DNA of 64,000 nucleotides, taken from NCBI RefSeq assembly GCF_017068455.1, contig NZ_CP070608.1, forward strand, positions 2,461,488 to 2,525,487, read 5' to 3'. The stretch comes from Fulvivirga lutea. Its GTDB lineage: Bacteria; Bacteroidota; Bacteroidia; Cytophagales; Cyclobacteriaceae. Below, in pieces: positions 35,907 to 44,738 of the stretch; position 1 is the first letter of the stretch, and each line of letters starts with the position of its first letter. A program made the translations under genes and the position numbers. The notes below the pieces were generated by a model. The model ran no database searches. It was not told the origin of the DNA and was given only the letters and a program-made list of their open reading frames with translations.

Positions 35907-37157
35907 ATGGAGCACGGAAACGCACTAATCACTAACGATGCCATCATTTTTGGAATTTTAATGATGATGTTGGCTTTAATATTCAAGACTTCATCATTGA
36001 AAACGCCATTTTGGACTAAGTTCTATAAAGTAATTCCCGTTATCTTATTATGTTATTTTCTGCCTTCCTTGTTAAACACTTTCGGAATTGTAGATGCCGA
36101 AGAATCGAAGTTGTATTTTGTTGCGTCACGTTACTTATTGCCTGCCTGTTTAGTACTGCTTACTTTAAGTATAGACTTAAAAGAAATATTCAAGCTTGGA
36201 CCAAAAGCTTTGATTATGTTTTTTGCTGCAACAGTTGGTGTTGTTATTGGTGGGCCTTTAGCTATTCTTATCGTATCTGGTATCAACCCTGATTGGGTAG
36301 GAGGTGCCGGCCCCGATGCCGTTTGGCGAGGAATGAGCACCATAGCTGGTAGTTGGATTGGTGGTGGAGCCAACCAGGCAGCCATGTATGAATTATTCCA
36401 ACCGTCTGACGAGCTATATTCTATTAGTATTACGGTAGATGTAATTGTCGCAGAAATTTGGATGGCAGTGCTATTGTTGGGTATTGGCAGAAGAGATGCT
36501 ATTAATGATTTTTTTAAAGCGGATAATACTTCAATTCATACGCTACAAAATAAGATGGAAGAATACAGTTTAAGTATTGCCAGAATCCCTTCAACTACAG
36601 ACTTAATGGTGATTTTGGGTGTTGGTTTTGGAGTAGCTGGTTTATCACATTTATTCGCAGATTGGATAGCCCCATTAATTGCCACTCATGCACCTGAACT
36701 AAAGAAATTCAGCTTAGATAGCAGCTTCTTTTGGTTGATTGTAACAGCAACTACCATTGGTATTGGACTTTCTTTTACAAAAATGAGAACGTATGAAGGA
36801 GCGGGTGCTTCTAAAATTGGAGTAGTATTTATTTTCATATTAGTGGCAGCCATTGGAATGAAAATGGATGTGCTGGCCATTTTTGATAACCCGGGCTTCT
36901 TTTTAGTGGGTTTAATTTGGATGGCAATTCATGTATTGATTATGGTTGTAGCTGCCAGGCTTTCTCATTCTCCTTATTTCTTTTTGGCCATTGGTAGTAA
37001 AGCAAATATTGGTGGCGCGGCCAGTGCACCTGTTTTGGCTGCAGCATTTCACCCATCGTTAGCACCTGTAGGAGTGTTACTGGCAGTATTAGGTTATGCA
37101 TTGGGTACTTATGGAGCGTGGTTATGTGGAATATTGATGCAGTTGGCTTCGAAGTAA
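35907..37157 (+). CDS. DUF819 family membrane protein (YjcL-like)
   Basis: A 416-residue polytopic inner-membrane protein with about ten to twelve helices. The Gly-rich segments TVGVVIGGPLAILIVSG, WIGGGANQAAMYEL and GSKANIGGAASAPVLAAAFHPSLAPVGVLLAVLGYALGTYGAWL are typical of DUF819, which belongs to a transporter fold related to Na+/glutamate and citrate carriers. The substrate is unknown. Divergent from the kinase, convergent with the PepSY gene (one base between stops). Confidence 0.87.
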   Translation: MEHGNALITNDAIIFGILMMMLALIFKTSSLKTPFWTKFYKVIPVILLCYFLPSLLNTFGIVDAEESKLYFVASRYLLPACLVLLTLSIDLKEIFKLGPKALIMFFAATVGVVIGGPLAILIVSGINPDWVGGAGPDAVWRGMSTIAGSWIGGGANQAAMYELFQPSDELYSISITVDVIVAEIWMAVLLLGIGRRDAINDFFKADNTSIHTLQNKMEEYSLSIARIPSTTDLMVILGVGFGVAGLSHLFADWIAPLIATHAPELKKFSLDSSFFWLIVTATTIGIGLSFTKMRTYEGAGASKIGVVFIFILVAAIGMKMDVLAIFDNPGFFLVGLIWMAIHVLIMVVAARLSHSPYFFLAIGSKANIGGAASAPVLAAAFHPSLAPVGVLLAVLGYALGTYGAWLCGILMQLASK

Positions 37158-37158
37158 T

Positions 37159-38460
37159 CTAGTGATATAATGTAAACCTTCTAAACATATTAATGATGAA
37201 TTTGAAAGTCACTTTCATTGAAATGAATATGAGTAGTGAGTAAAATATTACTGATACAATTAAAGTTGGCACTCCAATTCCCCAGATCAAACTCATTATC
37301 ATAGTTATTAAACAAAAGGCAAGTAACCCAAACGTATACTTCCAAAGTACAGGTCCCAACTCCTGAAATGATGGTTTGACCGCTCGTTGTTTTTTTGTCC
37401 GTTCCAAATAAATAATAAAGCCACTAAGTGATAGAAATCCTGTGGTTAGGCCAAATAATCCATAAATCAGTTTGAGAGTAAAACCGCCAAAATCGCCAAA
37501 ATGGAGAGCTTCCTGAATAAAGAATAATTTATGACTTGCCGTTGCTTCGCTGATGTTGTATTTAAAAAGTGTTGAATAGTCAGCAGTTGATAATACCAAC
37601 TTATTACTATTTCGTTCATATACCTTTCCCGCTACATCACCAATAACTTCAACAGTTCCATTTTTTGTAGGTCGAATAATGGTTGGTATAAGCTCTGGGA
37701 ATTCAGATTTAGCTTTGATCAATGCTAAATCAAAATCTATAGAAGATTGGTTTTTAATTCTTACAGAGTTTGATGAAATATAGGTATTTGGTCTATCAAT
37801 ATGCATCCATTTTTGGAGGTAAACTTGCAAACCTAACCAGGCTCCTGTGATAGCGATCATCAGATTAAAAACAAGCGCTGTAATTCCTATGTATTTATGA
37901 TAATCAGCTTGCTGCGTTCTGATATTCTTATTCCTTATCTTACCAAAATTTTGCCTTTTCGTAAATCGCCCATAAATTAAAAGTCCAGTAATTGATGAGA
38001 TTACAAGTGCTATTCCTGCAAGACCTACTATTTGCCTGCCAAAATATCCTTCGTAAAAGCGAACATGAATATTTCTTAGATAGTAGCTGAATGTTTTGTA
38101 ATAGTTCCTGTCACCAAGGGTTTTGCCGGAATATGGATCAACAAATACTTCCCAAAACACAGGAAACAACTTACTGTCTGATTCGGATTGAAAACGAATA
38201 TTCCAAGAACCATCTTGTGTTTTAGGCAGCTCTACTTCAAATAGCTCAAGATTTTCATATTGTTTCTTTACTGATTCTACAGCAGTATTTAATGATACCT
38301 GTTGATTGCCAACATCAACCTTTCTCAAGTCGGGATTTAGAATATGATCGGCTTCAATTCTAAACAAAGCAGCAGTACCTGTTAAACTCAAAAAAGCAAT
38401 CGCCAGACCGGCATATAGGCCGGTCCAGCTATGCAATTTCCAAATGAAATTCTTTTTCAT
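37159..38460 (-). CDS. PepSY-TM (PiuB/FoxB-like) membrane protein
   Basis: A 433-residue inner-membrane protein of the PepSY-associated type. Helix 1 (KKNFIWKLHSWTGLYAGLAIAFLSLTGTAALF, His in HSWTGL), a periplasmic PepSY domain (about 35-140), a helix pair near 150-170 and 195-220 (DYHKYIGITALVFNLMIAITG), a second PepSY region (about 235-300), and four C-terminal helices. Conserved His residues in the helices suggest haem ligation; relatives reduce iron-siderophore complexes in the periplasm. One base separates it from the siderophore receptor stop, so the two are one operon. Confidence 0.88.
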   Translation of the reverse strand: MKKNFIWKLHSWTGLYAGLAIAFLSLTGTAALFRIEADHILNPDLRKVDVGNQQVSLNTAVESVKKQYENLELFEVELPKTQDGSWNIRFQSESDSKLFPVFWEVFVDPYSGKTLGDRNYYKTFSYYLRNIHVRFYEGYFGRQIVGLAGIALVISSITGLLIYGRFTKRQNFGKIRNKNIRTQQADYHKYIGITALVFNLMIAITGAWLGLQVYLQKWMHIDRPNTYISSNSVRIKNQSSIDFDLALIKAKSEFPELIPTIIRPTKNGTVEVIGDVAGKVYERNSNKLVLSTADYSTLFKYNISEATASHKLFFIQEALHFGDFGGFTLKLIYGLFGLTTGFLSLSGFIIYLERTKKQRAVKPSFQELGPVLWKYTFGLLAFCLITMIMSLIWGIGVPTLIVSVIFYSLLIFISMKVTFKFIINMFRRFTLYH

Positions 38461-38461
38461 T

Positions 38462-40921
38462 TTAGAAGGTATAAGATACAGTGGTCATTATATTTCTGGG
38501 TGCACCTGGGAATGCTCTGATATAATCATAACCGCCTACCCAATGCGTTTTGTTGAAAATGTTGTTCACATTCACCTGTAGTTGAAACTTTTCAACTTTG
38601 TAATACACGGCTGCATCCACTAACTGATATTCTGGAAATATTGGTGGTGTATCATTGCTCACTATCGAACCATATCTCTCAGAAACGAAATTGGCTCCAA
38701 GTCCAAACCCAATACCTTTTAAAGCACCATCATTGATTAAATACTTGGTCCAGATGTTTCCGGTATGTCTGGGTGAATTGGGCTTTTGTCTACCAATTTC
38801 TTCAGTATTATCACTTTCTGTAATCACAGCATCGTTATAAGAATAGCTGGCTACAATGCTCCAGTTTTGATTAATACTACCAGCTAAATCGAGTTCAATA
38901 CCTTTAGATTCCTCTTCGCCAATTTGGACAAGCAAACCTGGGTTATTTGCATCATTCGCATCATAAAGTGCCCCTTGTTGTTGTAGTTGATATACTGCCA
39001 GTGTAGTATTTAACTTACCATTGAACCATTTGGCTTTGGCTCCAATCTCCAACAATGAACTCGTTAAAGGATCAAAAGGACCACCAACATTTGGATCATT
39101 GGCTACATCTGCACTTTGTGGTTCATAACCTTCAACATAGGTAGCATATACGTTAATATTTGGCTGTATTGAGTAGACCATACCAAACCTTGGTAGCAAT
39201 GCTCTTTGTTCCTCAAATTGCTCTTCATCAGTGTCATAATTAAGTTCATCAAAGAAGAATTCCTGTCTTAACCCAATGAGTATTTTAAGCTTATTAATGC
39301 TCAACTGATCCTGAATATATAATCCGTGATTTCGTTGTCTGAACTGGGTGTAATATCTCGTAGCGTAGATGTAGTTACTCATATCCCTGAGCGCATTGGC
39401 ATTAGGATCAGTCAAGTCGAAATGTGCAACATTGGGCATTGGATTACCATTTTGATCTAACATATAAGCACTGGCGTTTGTAGGATCAAATGAATTGATT
39501 GCTGAGTTTCCATCGGCACTTAAATACCCTCTGGCCTCGAGCTGAGAGCCTCCCGGTTGTAATAGTTGTTGGAAGTAATCATAGCCAATTAATAGTTGAT
39601 GCTCAATAGGCCCGGTAGTTAAATTAAAATTGAAGAAATTATTGAAGCCATCGTTATCCCAATTTCTTTTTCGAATAAACACGCGCATTTCAACTTGCTC
39701 AGGGTCTTTATTTCCCTCCGCTAAAGTGGCGAAAGTGTTAGCTGTTCTATGTTCAAGCAAATCTTCACCATAGCTAGATCGCATGTAAATACTATTGAAT
39801 GATATTCTATCTGTCAACTCATGCCTTAAAGAGATTGTTGCATTAACACTCTCCTCATGAAGAAAATCATTAGCAGCACTTAGTGATGTACTTATTGGTA
39901 CAGAGTACAAATCTCCATTACCAAACACAGCTTGACCACGATCTAATCTACCTTGTGAGTTTTGATAAACGATATCAAAGTTCAGTCTTGTCCTATCATT
40001 AGGTAAGTAAGAAAAGGAAGGAGCTATCACAAGATTTTTATCGAATTGTAAGTCACGAAAGCTACCTGAATTTTCATAGCCTAAATTCAATCTATAAAGC
40101 AGTGAATTATCTTGGCTAATCGAGCCTGTAAAATCTCCTAAGGTTCTAAATGTATTAAAACTACCTACTGTTGAACTGATTGATTGTCTGCTCTCAGCCA
40201 AAGGTTTTTTAGTAACTCTATTGATACTTCCACCGGGGGATGCATTCCCGAATAGGGCAGAAGAAGGACCTTTAATGACTTCAACTCGTTCTATGTGTGG
40301 AATTAGTTGCTGTTTCCAGAAACTCGTCATCGCTCGCATTCCATTCACCAACATTCCTGAGTTTCGCTGGCCTTGTACTCGAAAGCCCCTAATGGTTATA
40401 TCATTATAGAAGCTGTATTGGTTTACACCACTGATGTTTTTAACCACATCATTCAGTCTAAAGGCAGCCTGATCTAATGCAAGCTCCTTCGTCACATAGT
40501 TGATGGATTGTGGAACGTCTAGTAATGGCGTGGCAGTTTTAGTACCTAAAAAGGATACATCATTCGAGTAACTACGCTCCTTAATTCCCAGAATCTCTAC
40601 CGTTTGAAGACTTGTGATACTTTCTTGTAAAACGATATCAATTTCTAGTGTTTTATTTGCTAGAATTTGGATTGATTGATTTTTTGTTTCGAACCCTATG
40701 GCACTAATTTCTAGTGTATAGTCACCTTCAGGCACTTTTGTGATTTCAAATTTTCCATTACCATCTGCGGCTGTACCAGTAATTAATTCTTGTATTGAAA
40801 TATTGGCAAATTCAATCGGATTACCATCAATAGATGACACTTGCCCTTTAATTGTACCATGCTGTGCAGCTATGCATAAAGGCAATAGTTTGACTAATAA
40901 TGTTACTATAAATCTTTGCAT
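38462..40921 (-). CDS. TonB-dependent siderophore receptor
   Basis: An 819-residue outer-membrane receptor. Signal peptide about residues 1-20 (LLPLCIAAQ), a carboxypeptidase-like domain (about 22-100), a plug (about 115-230) with DVPQSINYVTKELALDQAAFRLNDVVKN, ISGVNQYSFYNDITIRGF and VIKGPSSALFGNASPGGSIN, as in FhuA/FpvA-type receptors, and a barrel ending in Phe (MTTVSYTF). I chose ATG at 40921; a reading from 40978 adds 19 residues before the signal peptide and would place the start upstream of the promoter. It lies before the PepSY reductase gene, and its promoter carries a shared iron-type palindrome. Confidence 0.94.
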   Translation of the reverse strand: MQRFIVTLLVKLLPLCIAAQHGTIKGQVSSIDGNPIEFANISIQELITGTAADGNGKFEITKVPEGDYTLEISAIGFETKNQSIQILANKTLEIDIVLQESITSLQTVEILGIKERSYSNDVSFLGTKTATPLLDVPQSINYVTKELALDQAAFRLNDVVKNISGVNQYSFYNDITIRGFRVQGQRNSGMLVNGMRAMTSFWKQQLIPHIERVEVIKGPSSALFGNASPGGSINRVTKKPLAESRQSISSTVGSFNTFRTLGDFTGSISQDNSLLYRLNLGYENSGSFRDLQFDKNLVIAPSFSYLPNDRTRLNFDIVYQNSQGRLDRGQAVFGNGDLYSVPISTSLSAANDFLHEESVNATISLRHELTDRISFNSIYMRSSYGEDLLEHRTANTFATLAEGNKDPEQVEMRVFIRKRNWDNDGFNNFFNFNLTTGPIEHQLLIGYDYFQQLLQPGGSQLEARGYLSADGNSAINSFDPTNASAYMLDQNGNPMPNVAHFDLTDPNANALRDMSNYIYATRYYTQFRQRNHGLYIQDQLSINKLKILIGLRQEFFFDELNYDTDEEQFEEQRALLPRFGMVYSIQPNINVYATYVEGYEPQSADVANDPNVGGPFDPLTSSLLEIGAKAKWFNGKLNTTLAVYQLQQQGALYDANDANNPGLLVQIGEEESKGIELDLAGSINQNWSIVASYSYNDAVITESDNTEEIGRQKPNSPRHTGNIWTKYLINDGALKGIGFGLGANFVSERYGSIVSNDTPPIFPEYQLVDAAVYYKVEKFQLQVNVNNIFNKTHWVGGYDYIRAFPGAPRNIMTTVSYTF

Positions 40922-40931
40922 ATGTTTATTA

Positions 40932-40948
40932 TTTGGATTAATTCTAAA
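40932..40948 (-). promoter_or_regulatory. 17-bp palindrome, iron-box site A (siderophore receptor)
   Basis: TTTGGA-TTAAT-TCTAAA, one mismatch from TTTAGA-N5-TCTAAA. On the minus strand it begins three bases after the -7 element and ends ten bases before the receptor start codon, so it covers the expected transcription start. That is a repressor position. Confidence 0.7.
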
Positions 40949-40951
40949 TAG

Positions 40952-40959
40952 CAAAACTA
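40952..40959 (-). promoter_or_regulatory. -7 promoter element of the siderophore receptor
   Basis: Minus-strand TAGTTTTG matches the Bacteroidota consensus TAnnTTTG exactly. A TTG that may serve as the -33 element is 16 bases upstream (plus 40976-40978). Confidence 0.65.
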
Positions 40960-40986
40960 TATGCACTGGCGTAGTCAATCAATCGC

Positions 40987-41023
40987 CACTAATAGTGAAA
41001 ATGAATCACTATAAATAGTGATT
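40987..41023. promoter_or_regulatory. paired CACTA/TAGTG palindromes upstream of the siderophore receptor
   Basis: AATCACTATAAATAGTGATT (41004-41023) is a perfect 9-2-9 palindrome with core TCACTA-N4-TAGTGA; a shorter copy, CACTA-A-TAGTG, lies at 40987-40997. Relative to the receptor promoter they sit at about -45 and -67, where an activator would bind. The same core occurs at 48482. Confidence 0.5.
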
Positions 41024-41089
41024 TTAATCATGAGGGAGTTAAATGAGTAGCAGTTTCTTTGGAACGAAAAAATTTATTATTTAAAATCA

Positions 41090-41106
41090 TTTAGAATTAA
41101 TCTAAA
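41090..41106 (+). promoter_or_regulatory. 17-bp palindrome, iron-box site B (ferritin operon, upstream)
   Basis: TTTAGA-ATTAA-TCTAAA, a perfect 6-5-6 palindrome (extended by A/T to 19 bp). It lies 42 bases centre to centre from site C, four helical turns, so both could be bound on one face of the DNA. Confidence 0.7.
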
Positions 41107-41121
41107 TAAAAATTTAGTTCT

Positions 41122-41129
41122 TATTTTTG
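41122..41129 (+). promoter_or_regulatory. -7 promoter element of the small-protein/ferritin operon
   Basis: TATTTTTG fits TAnnTTTG exactly. The predicted start of transcription, about five bases downstream, falls inside site C. No convincing -33 element is seen. Confidence 0.6.
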
Positions 41130-41131
41130 TC

Positions 41132-41148
41132 TTTAGAAACATTCTAAA
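41132..41148 (+). promoter_or_regulatory. 17-bp palindrome, iron-box site C (ferritin operon, start-proximal)
   Basis: TTTAGA-AACAT-TCTAAA. The perfect arms extend to 7-3-7 (TTTAGAA and TTCTAAA). It begins two bases after the -7 element and ends 13 bases before the first start codon of the operon. Confidence 0.72.
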
Positions 41149-41161
41149 TTAGAAAAACTGA

Positions 41162-41344
41162 ATGAACAATATCCCCCTTCAATTACCTGTATCTAAATTG
41201 TTTCAAGAGTATGAGGCAAAGAAGAAAAAGGGTAAGAAGTTGAAAAAGAAGTGCTGTGAAAAGTACCTAAAAAAGAAGGGGAAGTATTGTGGTTCTTGTC
41301 CAACATTATATGCAATATTAAACAATGCAGGAAGAGATATTTAG
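41162..41344 (+). CDS. small Lys- and Cys-rich protein, putative metal binder
   Basis: A 60-residue protein. The middle is strongly basic (AKKKKGKKLKKKCCEKYLKKKG), and four Cys are set as CC-x10-C-x2-C (KKCCEKY, then YCGSCP). No signal peptide, so it is cytoplasmic. The Cys arrangement suggests zinc, iron or an iron-sulfur cluster; the basic region could contact nucleic acid or another protein. It is the first gene of the iron-box-controlled operon and overlaps the next gene by 20 bases, with ferritin further downstream. I know no established family function. Confidence 0.7.
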   Translation: MNNIPLQLPVSKLFQEYEAKKKKGKKLKKKCCEKYLKKKGKYCGSCPTLYAILNNAGRDI

Positions 41345-41660
41345 AACGAGAAATGCTGCAATTACGCAGTGTAATCTATCCAACTCATTTTTGCTGAGAT
41401 ATGAAAATGATGAGATTACCTTTTCATTATGTGATTTATATTCTTTTAAAAAGAAAATAATGAGTTTAGATCTTATGGAGTTGTTTGACACCAATTCTCC
41501 TGATATTGAGATTATACACCTACCTCATTGTGATAGGTTCTTAATGTTAAATTTGCATCATATATTACAATTTAGAGAGCTTCTAAACGGAACGTTTGAT
41601 ACATTAGCATTGAATTCCTCCATACAAAAGATTTTAAGAAGAAACGTCTTTAACTTTTAA
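41325..41660 (+). CDS. hypothetical protein in the ferritin operon
   Basis: A 111-residue cytoplasmic protein starting MQEEIFRTRNAAITQCNLSNS, with Cys at about residues 16, 36 and 69 and a His-rich patch (IHLPHCDRF, NLHHIL). No family recognised. It overlaps the 60-residue gene upstream by 20 bases, which suggests translational coupling, and ends 37 bases before ferritin. Iron-linked function is inferred only from context. Confidence 0.65.
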   Translation: MQEEIFRTRNAAITQCNLSNSFLLRYENDEITFSLCDLYSFKKKIMSLDLMELFDTNSPDIEIIHLPHCDRFLMLNLHHILQFRELLNGTFDTLALNSSIQKILRRNVFNF

Positions 41661-41697
41661 TTGGAGAGTATGTTAATAGTTATAAATAGTTAAAAAC

Positions 41698-42228
41698 ATG
41701 AAAGACATTTTGCGAAAACATCATATACTTAAAGAAGAAATTGTAAAAATTATTAACCGTCAAATTAAGATGGAAGCGCATTCCTCAGCAGCATATTTGG
41801 CTATGGCGGCTTGGTGCGATGTAAGAGGTTACGATAACAGTGCGGATTTCTTTTTTAAACAGTCTGAAGAAGAGCGTAAACACCAATTGAAGCTTTTCCA
41901 TTATTTGTGTGACATGGAATGCGATGCGGTTTCACCTTCAGTTGGTGATAGCCAGCACGATTTTGGAACGTTAAGAGAAGTGTTTGAAAAAGCGTTGGAG
42001 ATGGAAGTAGCTGTTTCTGATGCCATCCATGAAATAGTGGGTGAGTGCAGAAAATATAATGACATTGCTACTGAAGAGTTTATGCGATGGTTTGTTTCAG
42101 AACAAATTGAAGAAGAATATATTGCAAGAAGAGCAGTTGAATTATTCGATGTGCTAGGAGAAGATAAAATTGCCTTGGGCATGTTTGAAGAACGTATTCT
42201 TGATATAGAATATGATGGCGGCAATTAG
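41698..42228 (+). CDS. ftn: non-haem ferritin
   Basis: A 176-residue ferritin, the usual bacterial length. Ferroxidase-centre segments are visible in the four-helix bundle: INRQIKMEAHSSAAYLAMAAW (first Glu), FKQSEEERKHQLKLF (Glu-x-x-His), EMEVAVSDAI, and FVSEQIEEEYIARRA (Gln and Glu). It oxidises Fe(II) and stores iron as a mineral core in a 24-subunit shell. It is the last gene of the operon behind two iron-box palindromes and has its own terminator. Storage genes are often induced by iron, so the same motif may act oppositely here. Confidence 0.96.
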   Translation: MKDILRKHHILKEEIVKIINRQIKMEAHSSAAYLAMAAWCDVRGYDNSADFFFKQSEEERKHQLKLFHYLCDMECDAVSPSVGDSQHDFGTLREVFEKALEMEVAVSDAIHEIVGECRKYNDIATEEFMRWFVSEQIEEEYIARRAVELFDVLGEDKIALGMFEERILDIEYDGGN

Positions 42229-42247
42229 CATATAAATCATGAAAATG

Positions 42248-42276
42248 AAAGGCTATCTGATTCAGGTAGCCTTTTT
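42248..42276 (+). terminator. intrinsic terminator after ferritin
   Basis: AAAGGCTATCTG (42248-42259), loop ATT, CAGGTAGCCTTT (42263-42274): 12 pairs with one G-T wobble, running into TTTTTT (from 42272). It ends the small-protein/ferritin transcript, 20 bases after the ferritin stop. Confidence 0.85.
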
Positions 42277-42323
42277 TATTTATAGACTTAATAGGGTTCT
42301 ATCTTAGCTAAGGCAGAGAAATG

Positions 42324-44738
42324 TTATTTACTATCTAATTTAAAGCCTAAGGAGAAATAAAAGCTTCTCGGTGTGGCCGGTATGATGCCCGGGCCTGGGT
42401 AGCTCTCCGCTCTTCGCGTAAAGTACTTTTCATCGAGTATGTTATTTACTCCTGCTGTGCACTTAAATTGGTTAAAATTATACTCTACGGAAGCGTCCAT
42501 TACCTGATAGGAAGGTATGATACCAGTTAGAGCATTGGGGTTAAAAGTGGAGTTGGTGGCATCCGAAAATTGCTGTCCTAAGTATGAAAACTGATAGGTA
42601 GCTTTTAAACCTTTATAGCGATAGTTCAATCCTGTTCTTAACATTACTTCTGGTACATATTCTACGCGTCTGTTTCTTATAGATGTTATGTCAGAGTTAA
42701 TGTAATAAGCCTCAGTAATAGACATATTTAAAAAGAGGCCTAAGCCAGACTTCCTTGAATTTTTTCCTGCTAACCTCCAAATATCAACTTCAGAAAAAGT
42801 TTCAAGTCCGATATGGCGAGAATCGCCTATATTGGTTCGAAACAGGGTTGTGCTTCCCGGTAGTTCATAAAGGCCAATTCTATCGTTATATCGCATTAAA
42901 AATGCGCTGATGTCAACGTTTAACCAGGTTGCTAATCGTCCGCGTATGCCTAAGTCTACATTATAACCACGCTCATCTGTAATTAGACTATCCAATTGGA
43001 AATTAGGGTTGACAACCCGTAAGTCGCTAAATGTAATAGATCTGAAGTTTTGCGAAATGTTGCTGTAGAAACTTAAGTTATCATTAATATAATAACTCAA
43101 TCCCACTCCAAACAATGGAAATGTGCGCACTTCTGATGAGGCATCTTCATTTTCTGTTGATGAAATTAGGTTACCAGCGAAGTCATAACGATTCAGGTTC
43201 CAGGTACCTTCAGCATCTGTTCGTATATGTTCTAGTCTGAACCCCGATGTTAAACTTAGTCTTGATGTTAAATCAATAAGGTTTTCAGCAAAAAACGCAT
43301 AATTCTGGCTAGGGAACTCATAATCAAATTCTTCAGGATCTTCAGGAGTTAAAAATTCAAAATCAGAGCCATCGTTTGTAATTGCATCACCTTGTTTTCT
43401 GTCTGTAAGGCCATTGTAATACCTTGCGCCTACTACAATTGCTGAGTTTTTGTTCCCAACCGCGTAACGATGGACTAAACGCATTTCAGAACCTTGGTTA
43501 TTAAACTTATCACTGATTAGTGTGCGACTTTCGTTAGGGTTATCTGGCACACCTATTTGCTCCAAATTACCAAGCGCATCTCTTTGTGAGAAAAGGCCAA
43601 AGGTCTTTAGGTTGAATTGAGTTCTTTCATTGAATCGGTATTCCAATGTAGCAGCTAATAGATTCCATGATACTCTGAACCAATTTCTGCTTCTGAGTGA
43701 TTCTTCTAGATTTCCATTATTAAAGTGTTCATCTGTTAAACCACCGGGTTGTTGTGCTTTGTATGAAAGGAAGGAATGTTCAATTCCAAACTTTAGTCGG
43801 TCATTTGCCTGCCAACCTAATTTGGCAAAAGCCGTATGTGCCTCAAATTCTGAATTTTCTCGCCAACCATCTCCTTCGCGATATTGGTAATAACCATAGT
43901 AGTCAAGTTTGTTTAATTTACCGCCCACACTTGCGAAGGAACTAACCATTCCAAAGGAACCTATCGCTTGTTCCACATTCATTTCAAAAGGTACATTAGG
44001 AGCTTCTTTTAACCTGAAATTAAGCATGCCTCCGAATTGAGTTCCATATTGTAAGGAAGCCGCTCCTCTTACTATTTCAATCCTCTCTACGGCTTGCATG
44101 GCGGGTAGATAATAGCTTTCTGGATAACCGAGCGCATCGGCACTCATATCATAACCATTTTGTCGAGTATTAAAATTGGCAGTTCTTCCCGGGCCTAACC
44201 CACGAGCTGCAATGTCAAGTTGTAATCCTGCAAAATCACTTTCCCAGATATTTAAACCGGGAACTTTAGCAAAAATTTGACGAGCATTATTATTAACCTT
44301 ATTGGCTGCGAAATCATTAAGAATAATCAATTCATTTTTTTTGGCTTCGTAAATTCCGAAGTTTTCTACTGCTTGTAGCCGAGATATTCCTGCTAAACTC
44401 TGGCGGCTATCTCTTACCTCAACTTCCTGAAGGTTTCCAGCTAATTCTGACAAATAAAAGTTTACTACCATGTTTTGATTGGCAGTAACTGATTTGGAGG
44501 CTATGGCCATTCCCAGACTGAAAGCTTCAAGAACGTATGTTCCTTCTGGAAGCTTTAAAGAATAATTACCCTGACTGTCTGTTTCGGTATTAATATTTAA
44601 TGAACGCACAAAAACTGTTGCTCCTTCAAAAGGCTCTGAAGTAAGTTCATTGGCTACTTTTCCTGTTATAAGATAGTGCTCGCTATACGATAATAGCGTC
44701 TGGAATAATATCAATATGGTGATAAGGCACTTTTTCAT
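42324..44738 (-). CDS. TonB-dependent outer-membrane receptor of the imelysin/HTTM operon
   Basis: An 804-residue receptor. Signal peptide (about 1-19), carboxypeptidase-like domain (about 22-105), a plug with ANKVNNNARQIFAKVPGLNIWE, GLGPGRTANFNTRQNGYDMS and RIEIVRGAASLQYGTQFGGMLNF, and a barrel ending SFYFSLGFKLDSK. FecA-like features are seen but there is no STN domain. The last gene of the operon; its start overlaps the HTTM stop by one base. With an imelysin-like lipoprotein upstream and iron boxes at the operon promoter, an iron or iron-chelate substrate is likely. Confidence 0.93.
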   Translation of the reverse strand: MKKCLITILILFQTLLSYSEHYLITGKVANELTSEPFEGATVFVRSLNINTETDSQGNYSLKLPEGTYVLEAFSLGMAIASKSVTANQNMVVNFYLSELAGNLQEVEVRDSRQSLAGISRLQAVENFGIYEAKKNELIILNDFAANKVNNNARQIFAKVPGLNIWESDFAGLQLDIAARGLGPGRTANFNTRQNGYDMSADALGYPESYYLPAMQAVERIEIVRGAASLQYGTQFGGMLNFRLKEAPNVPFEMNVEQAIGSFGMVSSFASVGGKLNKLDYYGYYQYREGDGWRENSEFEAHTAFAKLGWQANDRLKFGIEHSFLSYKAQQPGGLTDEHFNNGNLEESLRSRNWFRVSWNLLAATLEYRFNERTQFNLKTFGLFSQRDALGNLEQIGVPDNPNESRTLISDKFNNQGSEMRLVHRYAVGNKNSAIVVGARYYNGLTDRKQGDAITNDGSDFEFLTPEDPEEFDYEFPSQNYAFFAENLIDLTSRLSLTSGFRLEHIRTDAEGTWNLNRYDFAGNLISSTENEDASSEVRTFPLFGVGLSYYINDNLSFYSNISQNFRSITFSDLRVVNPNFQLDSLITDERGYNVDLGIRGRLATWLNVDISAFLMRYNDRIGLYELPGSTTLFRTNIGDSRHIGLETFSEVDIWRLAGKNSRKSGLGLFLNMSITEAYYINSDITSIRNRRVEYVPEVMLRTGLNYRYKGLKATYQFSYLGQQFSDATNSTFNPNALTGIIPSYQVMDASVEYNFNQFKCTAGVNNILDEKYFTRRAESYPGPGIIPATPRSFYFSLGFKLDSK

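Noticed and set aside
41901-42224. 107-codon open frame opposite to ferritin
   Set aside because: Fully antisense to a strong ferritin gene; a shadow of its codon usage.
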